From Corallococcus coralloides DSM 2259 (GTDB taxonomy: Bacteria; Myxococcota; Myxococcia; Myxococcales; Myxococcaceae): a stretch of 64,000 nucleotides of DNA. Positions 43,706 through 52,568 of this stretch are shown here, one piece after another. How positions within the stretch are numbered: the stretch's first letter is position 1; the number at the start of each line of letters is the position of its first letter. Location of the stretch: the NCBI RefSeq assembly GCF_000255295.1, contig NC_017030.1, positions 310,001 to 374,000 on the forward strand, given 5' to 3'. A model generated the notes under the pieces. That model searched no databases. It was given only the letters and a program-made list of their open reading frames with translations, and had not been told where the DNA came from. The position numbers and the translations under genes are program-made.

Positions 43706-45199
43706 CTACTCCGCGGGGCCGCTGCCCGCGCCGTCCCCGGTGGTGAACACCGGGGTCCCGCCGGGGATGCTGGGGTCGTGCGGGAGGCTGCCGCGCGGGC
43801 TGCGCAGGTAGACGAACGGCGTGGCGAAGAGGAAGTTGCTCACGCGCGACGTGTAGATGTCCGCGTAGCGCTCCACCTGCCGCGCCAGGTGGCTCTTGTC
43901 GTTGCCGGCGCGGGTGAGCAGGCCCCAGTGCGGGTTGGACAGCTCACCGGCCGCGCGGGCCATGGGGCCCAGCTCCGCGTCCAGCGCCTCCAGCTCCGCG
44001 CGCAGCTCCGTGAGCCGCGTCACCAGCTCGCCCTCCGGGCCGTCCGAGCGGGGGCCGTAATGGTGCCGCCGCCGCTGGAGCTCCAGGCGCACCTGGCAGC
44101 TCTCCGCCTCCAGGCGCTCCTTCTTGAGCATGCGCTCGCCAATGCGCACCTCGGTGGCGCGGAAGGCGGCGATGGCGCGCACCTCGTCCTCCAACTCGCG
44201 CAGGATGAGCGCGGTGCGCCAGCGCAGCACGTTCTTGCTCACGTGCACGTCGCCGAACATGTGGTCTCCCACGTAGAGGATTTCGTCGCCGGACAGGCCC
44301 AGGTGCCGCTCCAGCTCCAGCGCGCTGCCGCCGAAGTAGGGCTTGGACCTGTCGAGCGGCCCGGAGTGCGGCCGCAGCAGCGCTTCACCATTCGCCTCCA
44401 CGATCTCGAAGAGGGTGGAGCGCGTGGTGAAGAACTCGGGCTTGCGCGCGCTGACGATGACCACGTCGAAGAGCTGGCGCCAGGTCATGCCGTCGGGCAG
44501 GTGCCGGTCGAAGGCGAAGTGCATCATGGGCTCGGTGTAGGCCCACTCGCTGTTGGTGATGAGCAGCAGCTTCTTGCCGGCGTTCTTCTGGTCCAGCAGC
44601 GCGAGCGGCGTCTCCGGATCGTCGATGACGTAGTACTCGGGGTCCGCGATGATTTCGGCCTTGAGGCGCCCCTGCATGTGCGTGGCGTCCAGGTTCTTGC
44701 GCACGTGCTCGTAGAGGTCCGCGTAGCCCATGGGGCCCGGGAGCTGGCCGGCGTCCAGGCGGTCCACGAGCTGCGCGTAGATGCAGGCCTCGGAGAGGGA
44801 GAACAGGGTGTTGAGGAACACCCAGCGCCGGTCCGCCAGGTCGATGACGGTGCGGGTATAGGCCTCGCGCTGGGACTCGAAGTCCATGGGGCGGCTGCCG
44901 TGCAGGGCCTTCTTCACGAAGCCGAAGCGGTTGGCCTTGAGGAGGTTGCCCTTGGCGGTGTCGATGATGAGGCCGCGGATGGCGAGCATCGGGTCGAAGG
45001 TCAGGTCGGCCACGGGCCAGCCCTGCTCCACCAGACGGTCGCGAATGTATTCGTAGGCGCGGCGTTCCCACGCTTCCACGCGGTAGTGGATGAGCGTGTA
45101 GTCCATGTCGTAGCCCACGGCCTTGATGGCGCGCATGTTGAGGGTGCGGTTGCAGAACAGACCGCGTTCGGGCGGGGGACCGGAGAAGTGAGGAGCCAT
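43706..45199 (-). CDS. HAD-IG family 5'-nucleotidase
   Basis: The 497-residue protein has the HAD motif I DMDYT (VGYDMDYTLIHYRVEAWERR, near residue 33), motif II around LLLITNSEWAYT, and motif III/IV with ILYVGDHMFGDVHVSK. The length fits the HAD-IG subfamily of purine 5'-nucleotidases, which dephosphorylate IMP/GMP. The helical insertion contains a coiled-coil stretch near the C-terminus. It diverges from the START-domain gene across 160 bases. Confidence 0.9.
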   Translation of the reverse strand: MAPHFSGPPPERGLFCNRTLNMRAIKAVGYDMDYTLIHYRVEAWERRAYEYIRDRLVEQGWPVADLTFDPMLAIRGLIIDTAKGNLLKANRFGFVKKALHGSRPMDFESQREAYTRTVIDLADRRWVFLNTLFSLSEACIYAQLVDRLDAGQLPGPMGYADLYEHVRKNLDATHMQGRLKAEIIADPEYYVIDDPETPLALLDQKNAGKKLLLITNSEWAYTEPMMHFAFDRHLPDGMTWRQLFDVVIVSARKPEFFTTRSTLFEIVEANGEALLRPHSGPLDRSKPYFGGSALELERHLGLSGDEILYVGDHMFGDVHVSKNVLRWRTALILRELEDEVRAIAAFRATEVRIGERMLKKERLEAESCQVRLELQRRRHHYGPRSDGPEGELVTRLTELRAELEALDAELGPMARAAGELSNPHWGLLTRAGNDKSHLARQVERYADIYTSRVSNFLFATPFVYLRSPRGSLPHDPSIPGGTPVFTTGDGAGSGPAE

Positions 45200-45359
45200 G
45201 GGAGCAAGGCTTGCCAAGGCTTGCTCGCAAAGTCGAGCGGCCCGTGTGCCCGAGTCGCCTCGTGGGCAGGCCCGGGTCGTCCGGGTGTCGGAAAGATGGG
45301 ATACAGGTGACGCAAGCGCCACGAAGGGCCGGGCACGCGCGGAACCAAAGGGCAGACAC

Positions 45360-46001
45360 ATGTCGGGAATGACGCGGCGCTGGGGCCTGGCCCTGGCGGT
45401 GGTGCTGGCGGCGGGCGTGGCGGGGGCGGAGGAGTGGGAGACGGTGGCGAAGACGCCCTACTTGATCAAGGTGCGGCCCCGTCCGGGGACGAAGGCGAAG
45501 GACATCTGGGCGGAAGGCGAGCTCAAGGCGAGCGCGGAGCGGATCCAGACGGTGCTGGAGGACCAGGGGTCGTACCGGCTCTTCATGCCGTACGTGAAGG
45601 AGTCGCGGGTGGTGCGGCCCACGGACGACGGCGGGCGGCTCACGTACACGCGGCTGGACCTGCCGGTGGTGTCCTCGCGCGACTACATCTGCCACGTGGT
45701 GACGGAGTCGAAGGTCGCGCCGGACGGGACGGGCGTGTACCAGCAGCGCTGGAAGGCGGAGCCGGACGCGTTCCCCGCCCGGCGGGACGTGGTGCGCCTG
45801 CGGCTGAACGAGGGCAGCTGGAAGGTGGAGCCGAAGGGCGAGGACACGTCCTGGGTCGTCTACAAGTTCACGGTGGACCCCGCGGGCTCCATCCCGGGGT
45901 TCCTGGCCGGCATGGGGCAGAAGGACGCGGTGGTGGACACGCTGCGAGCGGTGGAGAAGCGGGCGCGGACGCTGCCCGTGGAGCCGCCTCCCGCGAAGTA
46001 G
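45360..46001 (+). CDS. START-domain lipid-binding protein, secreted
   Basis: The 213-residue protein has a signal peptide (GLALAVVLAAGVAGAEE) and a START-like fold (EWETVAKTPYLIKVRPRPGT, YRLFMPYVKESRVV, SRDYICHVVTESKV, SWVVYKFTVDPAGSIPGFLA). Such domains bind a lipid or hydrophobic molecule in a central cavity. Start ATG 45360. It probably works in the periplasm. Confidence 0.82.
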   Translation: MSGMTRRWGLALAVVLAAGVAGAEEWETVAKTPYLIKVRPRPGTKAKDIWAEGELKASAERIQTVLEDQGSYRLFMPYVKESRVVRPTDDGGRLTYTRLDLPVVSSRDYICHVVTESKVAPDGTGVYQQRWKAEPDAFPARRDVVRLRLNEGSWKVEPKGEDTSWVVYKFTVDPAGSIPGFLAGMGQKDAVVDTLRAVEKRARTLPVEPPPAK

Positions 46002-46040
46002 GGATGGAGGCAGGCGGGCTGCTTGTTCCTTCCGGACGCC

Positions 46041-46880
46041 ATGGCTGACAACTCCAAGATTGAGTGGACGGATGCGACGTGGAACCCGGTGCGCGGCTGC
46101 GTGAAGCTGAGCCCCGGGTGCAAGCACTGCTACGCGGAGACGTTCGCGGAGCGGTTCCGGGGCGTGCCAGGGCATCCCTACGAGCAGGGCTTCGACCTGA
46201 AGCTGATTCCCGGGAAGCTCGCCGAGCCGCTGCGCTGGAAGGCGTCCAAGCGCGTGTTCGTGAACTCGATGAGCGACCTGTTCCTGGACGAAGTTCCGGA
46301 GGACTACATCGAGACGGTGGCGCGGGTGATGGCGCTGGCGGAGTGGCACACGTTCCAGGTGCTGACGAAGCGCGCGGAGCGGATGCAGCGGCTGCTGTCC
46401 ACGCGGCTCGCGTTCGCGGCGAGGCTGCCGAACGTCTGGTGGGGCGTGAGCGTGGAGGACCGCAAGTACGGCCTGCCGCGAGTGAAGCACCTGCAAGCGG
46501 CGCCCGCGCGGGTGCGCTTCCTGTCCATCGAGCCGCTCCTGGAGGACCTGGGGCCGGTGGACTTCACGGGCATTGACGGCGTGATTGTCGGAGGCGAGAG
46601 CGGCGCGAAGGCGAGGCCGCTGGACCCCGAGTGGGTCCGCTCGGTGCGCGAGCAGTGTGACGCGGCGGGCGTGGCCTTCTTCTTCAAGCAGTGGGGTGGC
46701 AAGCGCAAGGCGGCGGCCGGGCGCGTGCTGGACGGGCGCACGTACGACGCGCTTCCCCGGAGCACGGTGGCGCCGTTCCCGGAGGATGCCCGGCGCCTGC
46801 GGTTGCTGGAGGACGCCGAAGCGCTGGCGGCCCCGTGGCTGACGCCGCCGGGCGTGCTCAGCGCCGCCGCTTCAGCTTGA
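46041..46880 (+). CDS. DUF5131 family protein (phage Gp37/Gp68-like)
   Basis: The 279-residue protein starts with the family hallmark IEWTDATWNPVRGC followed by SPGCKHCYAETFAER, with a cysteine pattern like that of radical-SAM-related proteins. It also has VFVNSMSDLFLDEVPEDYI and FLSIEPLLEDLG, all typical. Homologues occur in phages and in bacterial chromosomes; the activity is unknown. I see no phage genes around it. Its last 23 bases overlap the convergent LysR gene. Confidence 0.85.
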   Translation: MADNSKIEWTDATWNPVRGCVKLSPGCKHCYAETFAERFRGVPGHPYEQGFDLKLIPGKLAEPLRWKASKRVFVNSMSDLFLDEVPEDYIETVARVMALAEWHTFQVLTKRAERMQRLLSTRLAFAARLPNVWWGVSVEDRKYGLPRVKHLQAAPARVRFLSIEPLLEDLGPVDFTGIDGVIVGGESGAKARPLDPEWVRSVREQCDAAGVAFFFKQWGGKRKAAAGRVLDGRTYDALPRSTVAPFPEDARRLRLLEDAEALAAPWLTPPGVLSAAASA

Positions 46881-47754
46881 AGAAGTCGATGAGCGCCTTG
46901 AGCTTGGGCGCCACCTGGGCGCGGCTCGGGTAGTAGAGGAAGAAGCCGGGGAGGGTGGCGGAGTACGGTTCGAGCACGCGCACGAGCTGCTTCTCCGCGA
47001 GCAGCTTCCGGACGCGACTCTCCGGGACATAGGCGAGCCCGAGCCCGGCGACGGCGGCGTCGAGCACCAGCTCCGCGTCATCGAACACCACGCGGCCCTC
47101 GACGGCGGCCTCGATGCGCTTTCCGCCGTCGCTCAGCCCCCAGCGGAGGAGCCCGCCGGTGGTCCGGCTGCGGTAGTTGATGCAGTCGTGGTCGCGCAGG
47201 TCGCGAGGGTGCTTCGGCTTGCCGCGGTTGGCGAAGTACGCGGGCGAGCCCACCACGTGCATGACGATGTCGCCGCTCACGGGGATGGCGATCATCTCCC
47301 GGTCCACGAGCTCACCGACGCGGAAGCCCGCGTCGAAGCCCTGCTGGACGATGTCGACGAGCGCGTCTTCCAGGTGGATGTCCACGCGGATGTCGGGATG
47401 GGCGGTGAGGAACTCCGCCAGGCGGGGACCGAGCACCTCCTGGTAGCCGTAGCGGGGCAGGGTCAGGCGCAGGAGCCCCGTGGGCCGGTCGCGAAGCTCG
47501 CCCAGGGATTCGAAGGCGTCCTGCACGCCGTGCATCGCGGGTTCGAGCCGCGACAGGAAGCGCGAGCCGGCCTCGGTGAGTCCCACGCTGCGGGTGGTGC
47601 GCTGGAGGAGCCGCACGCCCACGCGCACTTCCAGGGCCCGGAGGCTCTGGCTCACCGCAGAAGGGGTGACCCCGAGCTCCGACGCGGCGGCGGTGAAGCT
47701 GCGTCTGCGAGCCACCGCGAGGAACGCCATCAGGCCGGAGAGGTCGTCGCGCAT
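46858..47754 (-). CDS. LysR family transcriptional regulator
   Basis: The 298-residue protein has a winged-helix domain at the N-terminus (FLAVARRRSFTAAASELGVT, then AVSQSLRALEVRVGVRLLQR) and a LysR effector domain with the usual strands (FDAGFRVGELVDREMIAIPV, CINYRSRTT). It belongs to the CrgA/YafC-like branch. It is divergent from the SDR gene and probably controls it through the 87-base interval, which includes TAGC-N3-GCTA at 47759-47769. Confidence 0.92.
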   Translation of the reverse strand: MRDDLSGLMAFLAVARRRSFTAAASELGVTPSAVSQSLRALEVRVGVRLLQRTTRSVGLTEAGSRFLSRLEPAMHGVQDAFESLGELRDRPTGLLRLTLPRYGYQEVLGPRLAEFLTAHPDIRVDIHLEDALVDIVQQGFDAGFRVGELVDREMIAIPVSGDIVMHVVGSPAYFANRGKPKHPRDLRDHDCINYRSRTTGGLLRWGLSDGGKRIEAAVEGRVVFDDAELVLDAAVAGLGLAYVPESRVRKLLAEKQLVRVLEPYSATLPGFFLYYPSRAQVAPKLKALIDFFKLKRRR

Positions 47755-47841
47755 TCCTTAGCGTAGCTACAAAGTGCATCCAGAGACGACGCGTTTCGGA
47801 GCGGAAGGCCGGGGCGTACTTCATGGGCCACGGAGGCAGTC
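47755..47841. promoter_or_regulatory. LysR-SDR intergenic control region
   Basis: An inverted repeat TAGCGTAGCTA lies at 47759-47769, five bases from the LysR start. It is near the T-N11-A type of LysR site, but the match is loose. The two gene starts are 87 bases apart. Confidence 0.4.
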
Positions 47842-48675
47842 ATGAACGCACAAGGCAAGGTCTGGTTCGTCACGGGGTCGTCGTCGGGGTTTGGCCGCAA
47901 CATCGTGGAGGAGGTCATCGCCAGGGGGGAGCGCGTGGTCGCGACGGCGCGAGACCCGCGCACGCTGGAGGAACTGGTGGCGAGGACCCCGGACCGTGTG
48001 CTCGCGCTCCGGCTGGACGTGACGAAGCCGGAGCAGGTGCAGGAGTCCGTCATGGCGGCGCTGAAGCACTTCGGGGCCATCGACGTGCTGGTGAACAACG
48101 CGGGCTACACGTTGTCGGGAGCGGTGGAGGAGACGAGCGACGCGGAGCTGCGAGCGGTATTCGAGCCGCTCTTCTTTGGAGCGGTGGCGATGACGCGAGC
48201 GGTGCTGCCGCACATGCGCGAGCGGCGGACGGGCATCCTCGTGCAGGTCTCGAGTCTGACCGGGCTGGTCGGGTACCCGGGCGCGGGGGCGTACAGCGCG
48301 GCGAAGCACGCGCTGGAAGGCATCTCCGAAGCGCTGGCGAAGGAGGTGGCGCCGTTTGGCCTGAAGGTGCTCCTCGTGGAGCCGGGCATGTTCCGCACGA
48401 ATCTGTTGGGCCCGTCGTACCGGCCGATGCCGGAGCTGCCTGCCTACGCGGAGTCGATGGGCCCCATGCGAGCCTGGGTGGCGCAGTCCGCCGGCACGCA
48501 ACCGGGTGACCCCGTGAAGGCCGCGAAGGCCATCGTGGACGCCGTGAACGCGGGCTCCCCGACGCTGCGGCTGTTCCTGGGGGCGGACGCCCCCGTGGCC
48601 ATCCGAGAGAAGCTCGCGCAGGTGTCGGACGACGTGAACCGCACGGAGCAGCTCGCACTGTCGATGGGCTTCTGA
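47842..48675 (+). CDS. Short-chain dehydrogenase/reductase
   Basis: The 277-residue SDR has the cofactor motif TGxxxGxG (VTGSSSGFGRN), NNAG (VLVNNAGYTL), catalytic serine in VQVSSLTG and YxxxK (AYSAAKHAL). It resembles the oxidoreductases that are often next to LysR regulators. A basic residue after the first glycine motif is not obvious, so NAD versus NADP preference is open. Confidence 0.9.
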   Translation: MNAQGKVWFVTGSSSGFGRNIVEEVIARGERVVATARDPRTLEELVARTPDRVLALRLDVTKPEQVQESVMAALKHFGAIDVLVNNAGYTLSGAVEETSDAELRAVFEPLFFGAVAMTRAVLPHMRERRTGILVQVSSLTGLVGYPGAGAYSAAKHALEGISEALAKEVAPFGLKVLLVEPGMFRTNLLGPSYRPMPELPAYAESMGPMRAWVAQSAGTQPGDPVKAAKAIVDAVNAGSPTLRLFLGADAPVAIREKLAQVSDDVNRTEQLALSMGF

Positions 48676-48724
48676 GCGGGGCGCCAGAAGTCAGTCGACA
48701 GCGGATCCGAAGGACCCTCGTTGC

Positions 48725-49840
48725 TCATGAATCAGGGAGGCCCAGGGAGTGGGCAATCAACCGCCAGAGGCGCGAAGCCCACCGGCCCACGTGAAGCAGT
48801 ACGCCCTCTCTTAAATGATTCACCCCATGAGGGCGTTCGCGGTCGCTGGCGGGTGGGGCCTCGGTCTGGAGTCCATTCTCCGGACACGAGGCGTCAGAAC
48901 CTGTCCGCTCATCGGACAATCCTCCCAAGACCGTGCCCATCACATCCTCGGCGCACGTCCCACTGGAATGGGATGGGACGCGCTCCGGGGGCGCTGGAGT
49001 CAGCGACATCCCGCTGTCGGACTCCACAGGGGCAACCTTCTCATCGGGGCGAGCAGAGACCCCGAGCTCCTCGGTGTCCATGGTGACTGGCTCGGAGTGG
49101 CCCTCAGGAGAGGGAGACGCAGGTTCCTTTGGAACAGGGGCGAAGGCGTTCAGCAGGCGCTCGTCGCACGCCTTGAGCAATGCCGGCAGCTCGTGTTGGA
49201 GGGCCTGTGTATCGCGCTCAGACACCACTCTCATGGCACAGAGGGCCCACTCGCGCAGCGCCTCTCCACCCATGAGCGGCAGCAACTGGGGGGCTCCTCC
49301 CAGGAATGCCCGCTGCAGGGACTGAACAAGGAGCACGTGCCCGGGCCGCGCCGCCACCCGCGCTGCCAGTCGCAGCAGCTCGAATTCCGCCTGCGCGCAG
49401 GTTGCCCCCGACTCCCAGCGCGCCGCGTCCTGGAGCTGGAAGCACGTGTACCTCAGCCGGTCCAAGTCGAGGTCCGAGGCCCTCGCGCAGCAGTCCGCCA
49501 GAAGCTCCACCAATACCTGCCGCCTGAGGCTGAAGTAACCCTCCAAGAGCCACCGTGCGTTCGGCGAGCGCACGTCATGCATTGCCAGCCCCAGGTTCTC
49601 CAGCGTCAGCGACTCATCCATGGCCACCGCGCGCGTCCTGCGGCCAGGGTGCTGCCCCACCAGGCCCCGTGCCGCCAGTCGCCGCAGCGCTTCGCGTAGG
49701 GTGCCCCGGCACACGTTGAAGCGACGCGCCAGCTTCGCTTCCGGGCCGAACTGCCCGCTCGGATGCACCCGTCCCAGCGCGATATCGCGCTCCAGCTGCG
49801 CCTCTACATACGCCACGAGTCCGCCTCGTCCCATCCCCAT
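48725..49840 (-). CDS. GntR/FadR-type transcriptional regulator with long C-terminal tail
   Basis: The 371-residue protein has a GntR winged helix (AYVEAQLERDIALGRV, then LARRFNVCRGTLREALRRLA), a FadR-like all-helical FCD domain (about 80-230) and an unusual low-complexity tail of about 130 residues. FCD domains often bind metals or carboxylates. ATG 49840 follows GAGGAGGGG. The tail is not part of the family norm, and its end contains a hydrophobic segment. It lies downstream of the kinase/DUF2381 operon. Confidence 0.82.
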   Translation of the reverse strand: MGMGRGGLVAYVEAQLERDIALGRVHPSGQFGPEAKLARRFNVCRGTLREALRRLAARGLVGQHPGRRTRAVAMDESLTLENLGLAMHDVRSPNARWLLEGYFSLRRQVLVELLADCCARASDLDLDRLRYTCFQLQDAARWESGATCAQAEFELLRLAARVAARPGHVLLVQSLQRAFLGGAPQLLPLMGGEALREWALCAMRVVSERDTQALQHELPALLKACDERLLNAFAPVPKEPASPSPEGHSEPVTMDTEELGVSARPDEKVAPVESDSGMSLTPAPPERVPSHSSGTCAEDVMGTVLGGLSDERTGSDASCPENGLQTEAPPASDRERPHGVNHLREGVLLHVGRWASRLWRLIAHSLGLPDS

Positions 49841-49957
49841 TCCCCTCCTCGTCCCAGCATCGCCATCCAACCACAGGGGTCTGACATGGGCGCTTGGGTC
49901 CACCCTCCATCCGCGTCACCTGATGGAGGAGGGCGCCCTCCGGCCCCGGGCGGTCAA

Positions 49958-49982
49958 AACCTGTCCGACAGTCGGACAGGTT
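49958..49982. terminator. Perfect 25-base palindrome, single copy of the dispersed repeat
   Basis: The core CTGTCCGACAGTCGGACAG is the same as in the array at 35342-35640. It sits after the stop of the minus-strand DUF2381 gene (50033) and before the GntR start (49840), where it can act as a terminator with A/T flanks on both sides. Confidence 0.65.
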
Positions 49983-50032
49983 TCTGGAAAGCGCCTCCGG
50001 CGGGCGGCCTCTGCCCGTGCGGCGTAGCTGGA

Positions 50033-50521
50033 TCAGATGGAAGGAAACCGCACTCCCGGCAGGACGAGCAGCTTCGTGCCCTCCGCGTCCTGGAGTTCCA
50101 GCGTGTAGACACCGCGAGCCTCATGGGCCTGCGCTTCGGCTTCCACGATGATCCGGACGGTTCCGTCTTCGGCATCGGGAGCCACCTCCACCACTCCCAC
50201 GACCCTCAGGGTTTGATGATTCGGACCGTGGAGGCTCGCCTTGGCGGCCTTGCCAGGCAGCGGCGTCCGCCCGAAGAACTTCAATTGCACCGCGACCCGG
50301 CGCGCGGACCGGAAGCTCATGAAATGGAACTCCGCGCCCGAGGAACCCGTTTCGGGCCCCCTCAGTTCCAACATCTGGACTCCCCTTTGATCCAGGATCA
50401 TCTCGGCGAGCATTGCCGACAGGCCTATGTCAGCACAGACCTGTTCGGGAAGCGGAGTGGCTGCGTCGTCGGACATCCCTCCATCCGCGGCTGCCAGGAA
50501 CGGAAGCAGGAACAGGAGCAC
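50033..50521 (-). CDS. DUF2381-like secreted protein, shortened
   Basis: The 162-residue protein has a signal peptide (LLFLLPFLAAADGG) followed directly by what looks like the C-terminal half of DUF2381 (TIGR02268), a myxobacterial paralogous family of about 290 residues usually located beside Ser/Thr kinases. The matching part includes GLSAMLAEMILDQRGVQM and the end GVYTLELQDAEGTKLLVLPG. About 130 residues of the family's N-terminal domain appear to be missing. It starts eight bases after the kinase gene and belongs to the same operon. Confidence 0.65.
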   Translation of the reverse strand: MLLFLLPFLAAADGGMSDDAATPLPEQVCADIGLSAMLAEMILDQRGVQMLELRGPETGSSGAEFHFMSFRSARRVAVQLKFFGRTPLPGKAAKASLHGPNHQTLRVVGVVEVAPDAEDGTVRIIVEAEAQAHEARGVYTLELQDAEGTKLLVLPGVRFPSI

Positions 50522-50529
50522 GGGCCCTC

Positions 50530-52308
50530 CTATTCGTCGTACCGAATCACTCCCCGCACGGACATCACGTTGGGAACGACGGCGGTGTTCTCGTCTCCCC
50601 CCTCGCTCCGGGGAACGCCCCGCGTGCGGTCTGACAGGAACCAGAGTTCGATACAGACAGGAAATGTTTCACCTGTCTTGTTCTGGCGCAGTTGGGTGAA
50701 ACGGCCGTAGACGCGTTTGGAGCCGACGTAGAGCGTACCCGTCAGCATGGAACCGTGCCTCACGCGTCCCTCGCCGCCGTACGTATACACAGCGGCACGC
50801 CCCTCTCGAACGGTGACGAATTCGGAGCGCGTATTGGGGTCGAATCTGGCGGACCACTGGATGCTGCCAACCTTGAGCGCTTGCATGGCAGCCCACGCAT
50901 CCGCCGGACAGTCCTCGGCGGGTGGCGTGGGCCGGTCCACCAGGGGCGCGCTGGCGCAGGCCATGCCCGCCATGCAGGACGCGAGCGTCGCGGCCTTGAG
51001 CGCACGGGAGGGCTTCGGAGACGGCGGGGCAGGGGGCTTGGTCGTCACGGGAACGTGTTCCTCTTTCTGCGCCACCACGGGGGCGGCGACGGGAACACTG
51101 TGCGGGCGGTCCGGTGGGCTCGCCAGTTTATGACCAACAGGGGCGGAAACACTCTCTGGGACCTCTGGGGTTGTATGTCGAGTCCAGCCCCAAAGCAGGA
51201 CCTTCCAGGTCCCGGGTCCCGCCAGCAGCAATCCCAGGCACAGCACCATGCCCACCCACCCCCACGCCGGGAGCCGGCGCGGGGCCACCGGTTCGGGAAC
51301 AGGCCGGGGTCTTGGCGCGGGCGTCAGGTACGGCTGCGCGGGCCACGCCGGGCGGCGGATCTGGTTCGGCGTGCCCGGAATCTCATCGAAGAGGTGCGCC
51401 TCGAACGCCGCCGCTCCCCCCGATAGCAGCCCCCGCATCAGGTCCGAGTGCGCCGCCTCCCCCGTGCGCGGCCGCTGCTCCGGCTCCTTCTCCAGGAGCC
51501 GCAGGATGGCCCTCGACAGGGGCTCCGGCACCTGGGGGTTGATGTCCCGGGGAGACGGCGGCAGCCGCTCCGTGATGGCCACCGCCAGCAGCTCCGGCTC
51601 CTGCCCCGGCGGGAACGGGTAGTGCCCCGTGACAGCCCGGTACAGGCACACGCCCAGGGCATACAGGTCATCCGCCTCCCGGTAGGGATAGCGCAGCTCC
51701 GGCTGCCTCCAGTGGCGCTGCTGGAACCGGATGGCCTCCGGACTGCGCAGGTGCAGCGTCCCCGGGGGCAGGGTGGTGGTCGTGAGCGTCGCGGCCCCCG
51801 TCTGGTCCCCCGCCCCGAAGTCGATGAGCACCGGCACCTGCTCCCTCGCGCGGATCAGGATGTGCTCCGGCTTCAGGTCGCGGTGCAGCACGCCTCGCGC
51901 ATGCAGCACCCCCAGCGTCATCGCCACCGAGCCGCCTACCATCGCCACCTGCCGGAACGTGGGATTGACGGTCTCCGTCCAGAGGTGGAGCGCCATCCCC
52001 TCCACGCAGTCCATGACGAAGTACGGCAGCCCCTCCACCGGATCCGGCCACCGCCCCGTGGCATGCACCCGCACCACGTTCGGATGCCACGCCCGGTCCA
52101 ACAGCAGCGCCATCTCCCGCAGCGCCCGGGCCGGGTCCGGATGCAGCGACAGCTTGAGCGCGAAGCTCCGCCCCGGCGCGTCCAGCGGCTCCACCCGGTA
52201 CACCGCGCCGTACCCGCCCACCCCCAGCGTCCCCTGCACCCGCCAGCGCCCCACCACCGCGCCAGGCTGGAGCGCCCCCGGGAACACCTGTGACCCTTCC
52301 TGACCCAT
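50530..52308 (-). CDS. Membrane Ser/Thr protein kinase, Hanks type
   Basis: The 592-residue protein has a kinase domain (about 20-300) with a glycine-rich loop, the ATP-binding Lys52 (FALKLS), HRDLKPEH (142-149), DFG (163-165) and a shortened activation segment. One membrane segment (LPAWGWVGMVLCLGLLLAG) follows, then an outer domain of about 150 residues. That domain begins with a hydrophobic, cysteine-containing stretch (CMAGMACASAP) and resembles domains found on other myxobacterial kinases. ATG 52308 is used; no clear ribosome-binding site precedes it. It is co-transcribed with the DUF2381-like gene. Confidence 0.92.
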   Translation of the reverse strand: MGQEGSQVFPGALQPGAVVGRWRVQGTLGVGGYGAVYRVEPLDAPGRSFALKLSLHPDPARALREMALLLDRAWHPNVVRVHATGRWPDPVEGLPYFVMDCVEGMALHLWTETVNPTFRQVAMVGGSVAMTLGVLHARGVLHRDLKPEHILIRAREQVPVLIDFGAGDQTGAATLTTTTLPPGTLHLRSPEAIRFQQRHWRQPELRYPYREADDLYALGVCLYRAVTGHYPFPPGQEPELLAVAITERLPPSPRDINPQVPEPLSRAILRLLEKEPEQRPRTGEAAHSDLMRGLLSGGAAAFEAHLFDEIPGTPNQIRRPAWPAQPYLTPAPRPRPVPEPVAPRRLPAWGWVGMVLCLGLLLAGPGTWKVLLWGWTRHTTPEVPESVSAPVGHKLASPPDRPHSVPVAAPVVAQKEEHVPVTTKPPAPPSPKPSRALKAATLASCMAGMACASAPLVDRPTPPAEDCPADAWAAMQALKVGSIQWSARFDPNTRSEFVTVREGRAAVYTYGGEGRVRHGSMLTGTLYVGSKRVYGRFTQLRQNKTGETFPVCIELWFLSDRTRGVPRSEGGDENTAVVPNVMSVRGVIRYDE

Positions 52309-52568
52309 GGACCCGCAGGGTCGCATGAATTGCACTCAACCTGAAAGGTCACCCGGGGCCGGATGCCGGAGGCAACCCTGGGGCCGTGTGTTCCTACGTC
52401 AGGAAGTCTCGCCTCGTGGCGCCGGGCGGAATGCTCCCAACGGAACACGTTGATGGTGACTGAATTGTGACATGAACAAAGCGCGTATCAGGCCGGTGGT
52501 GTCAGACGGATTTGATGTATTAAGCCGCGTCTCATCGCAGCACCCCCCCCCTCATTCAGGAGTCCCTG

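Noticed and set aside
46041..46880. Prophage remnant around the DUF5131 gene
   Set aside because: DUF5131 also occurs in chromosomes, and no integrase, structural or lysis genes are next to it.
48898..48920. Further copy of the dispersed palindrome
   Set aside because: Only the first arm matches (CCTGTCCG); the second arm is changed, and the sequence lies in the coding region of the GntR tail.
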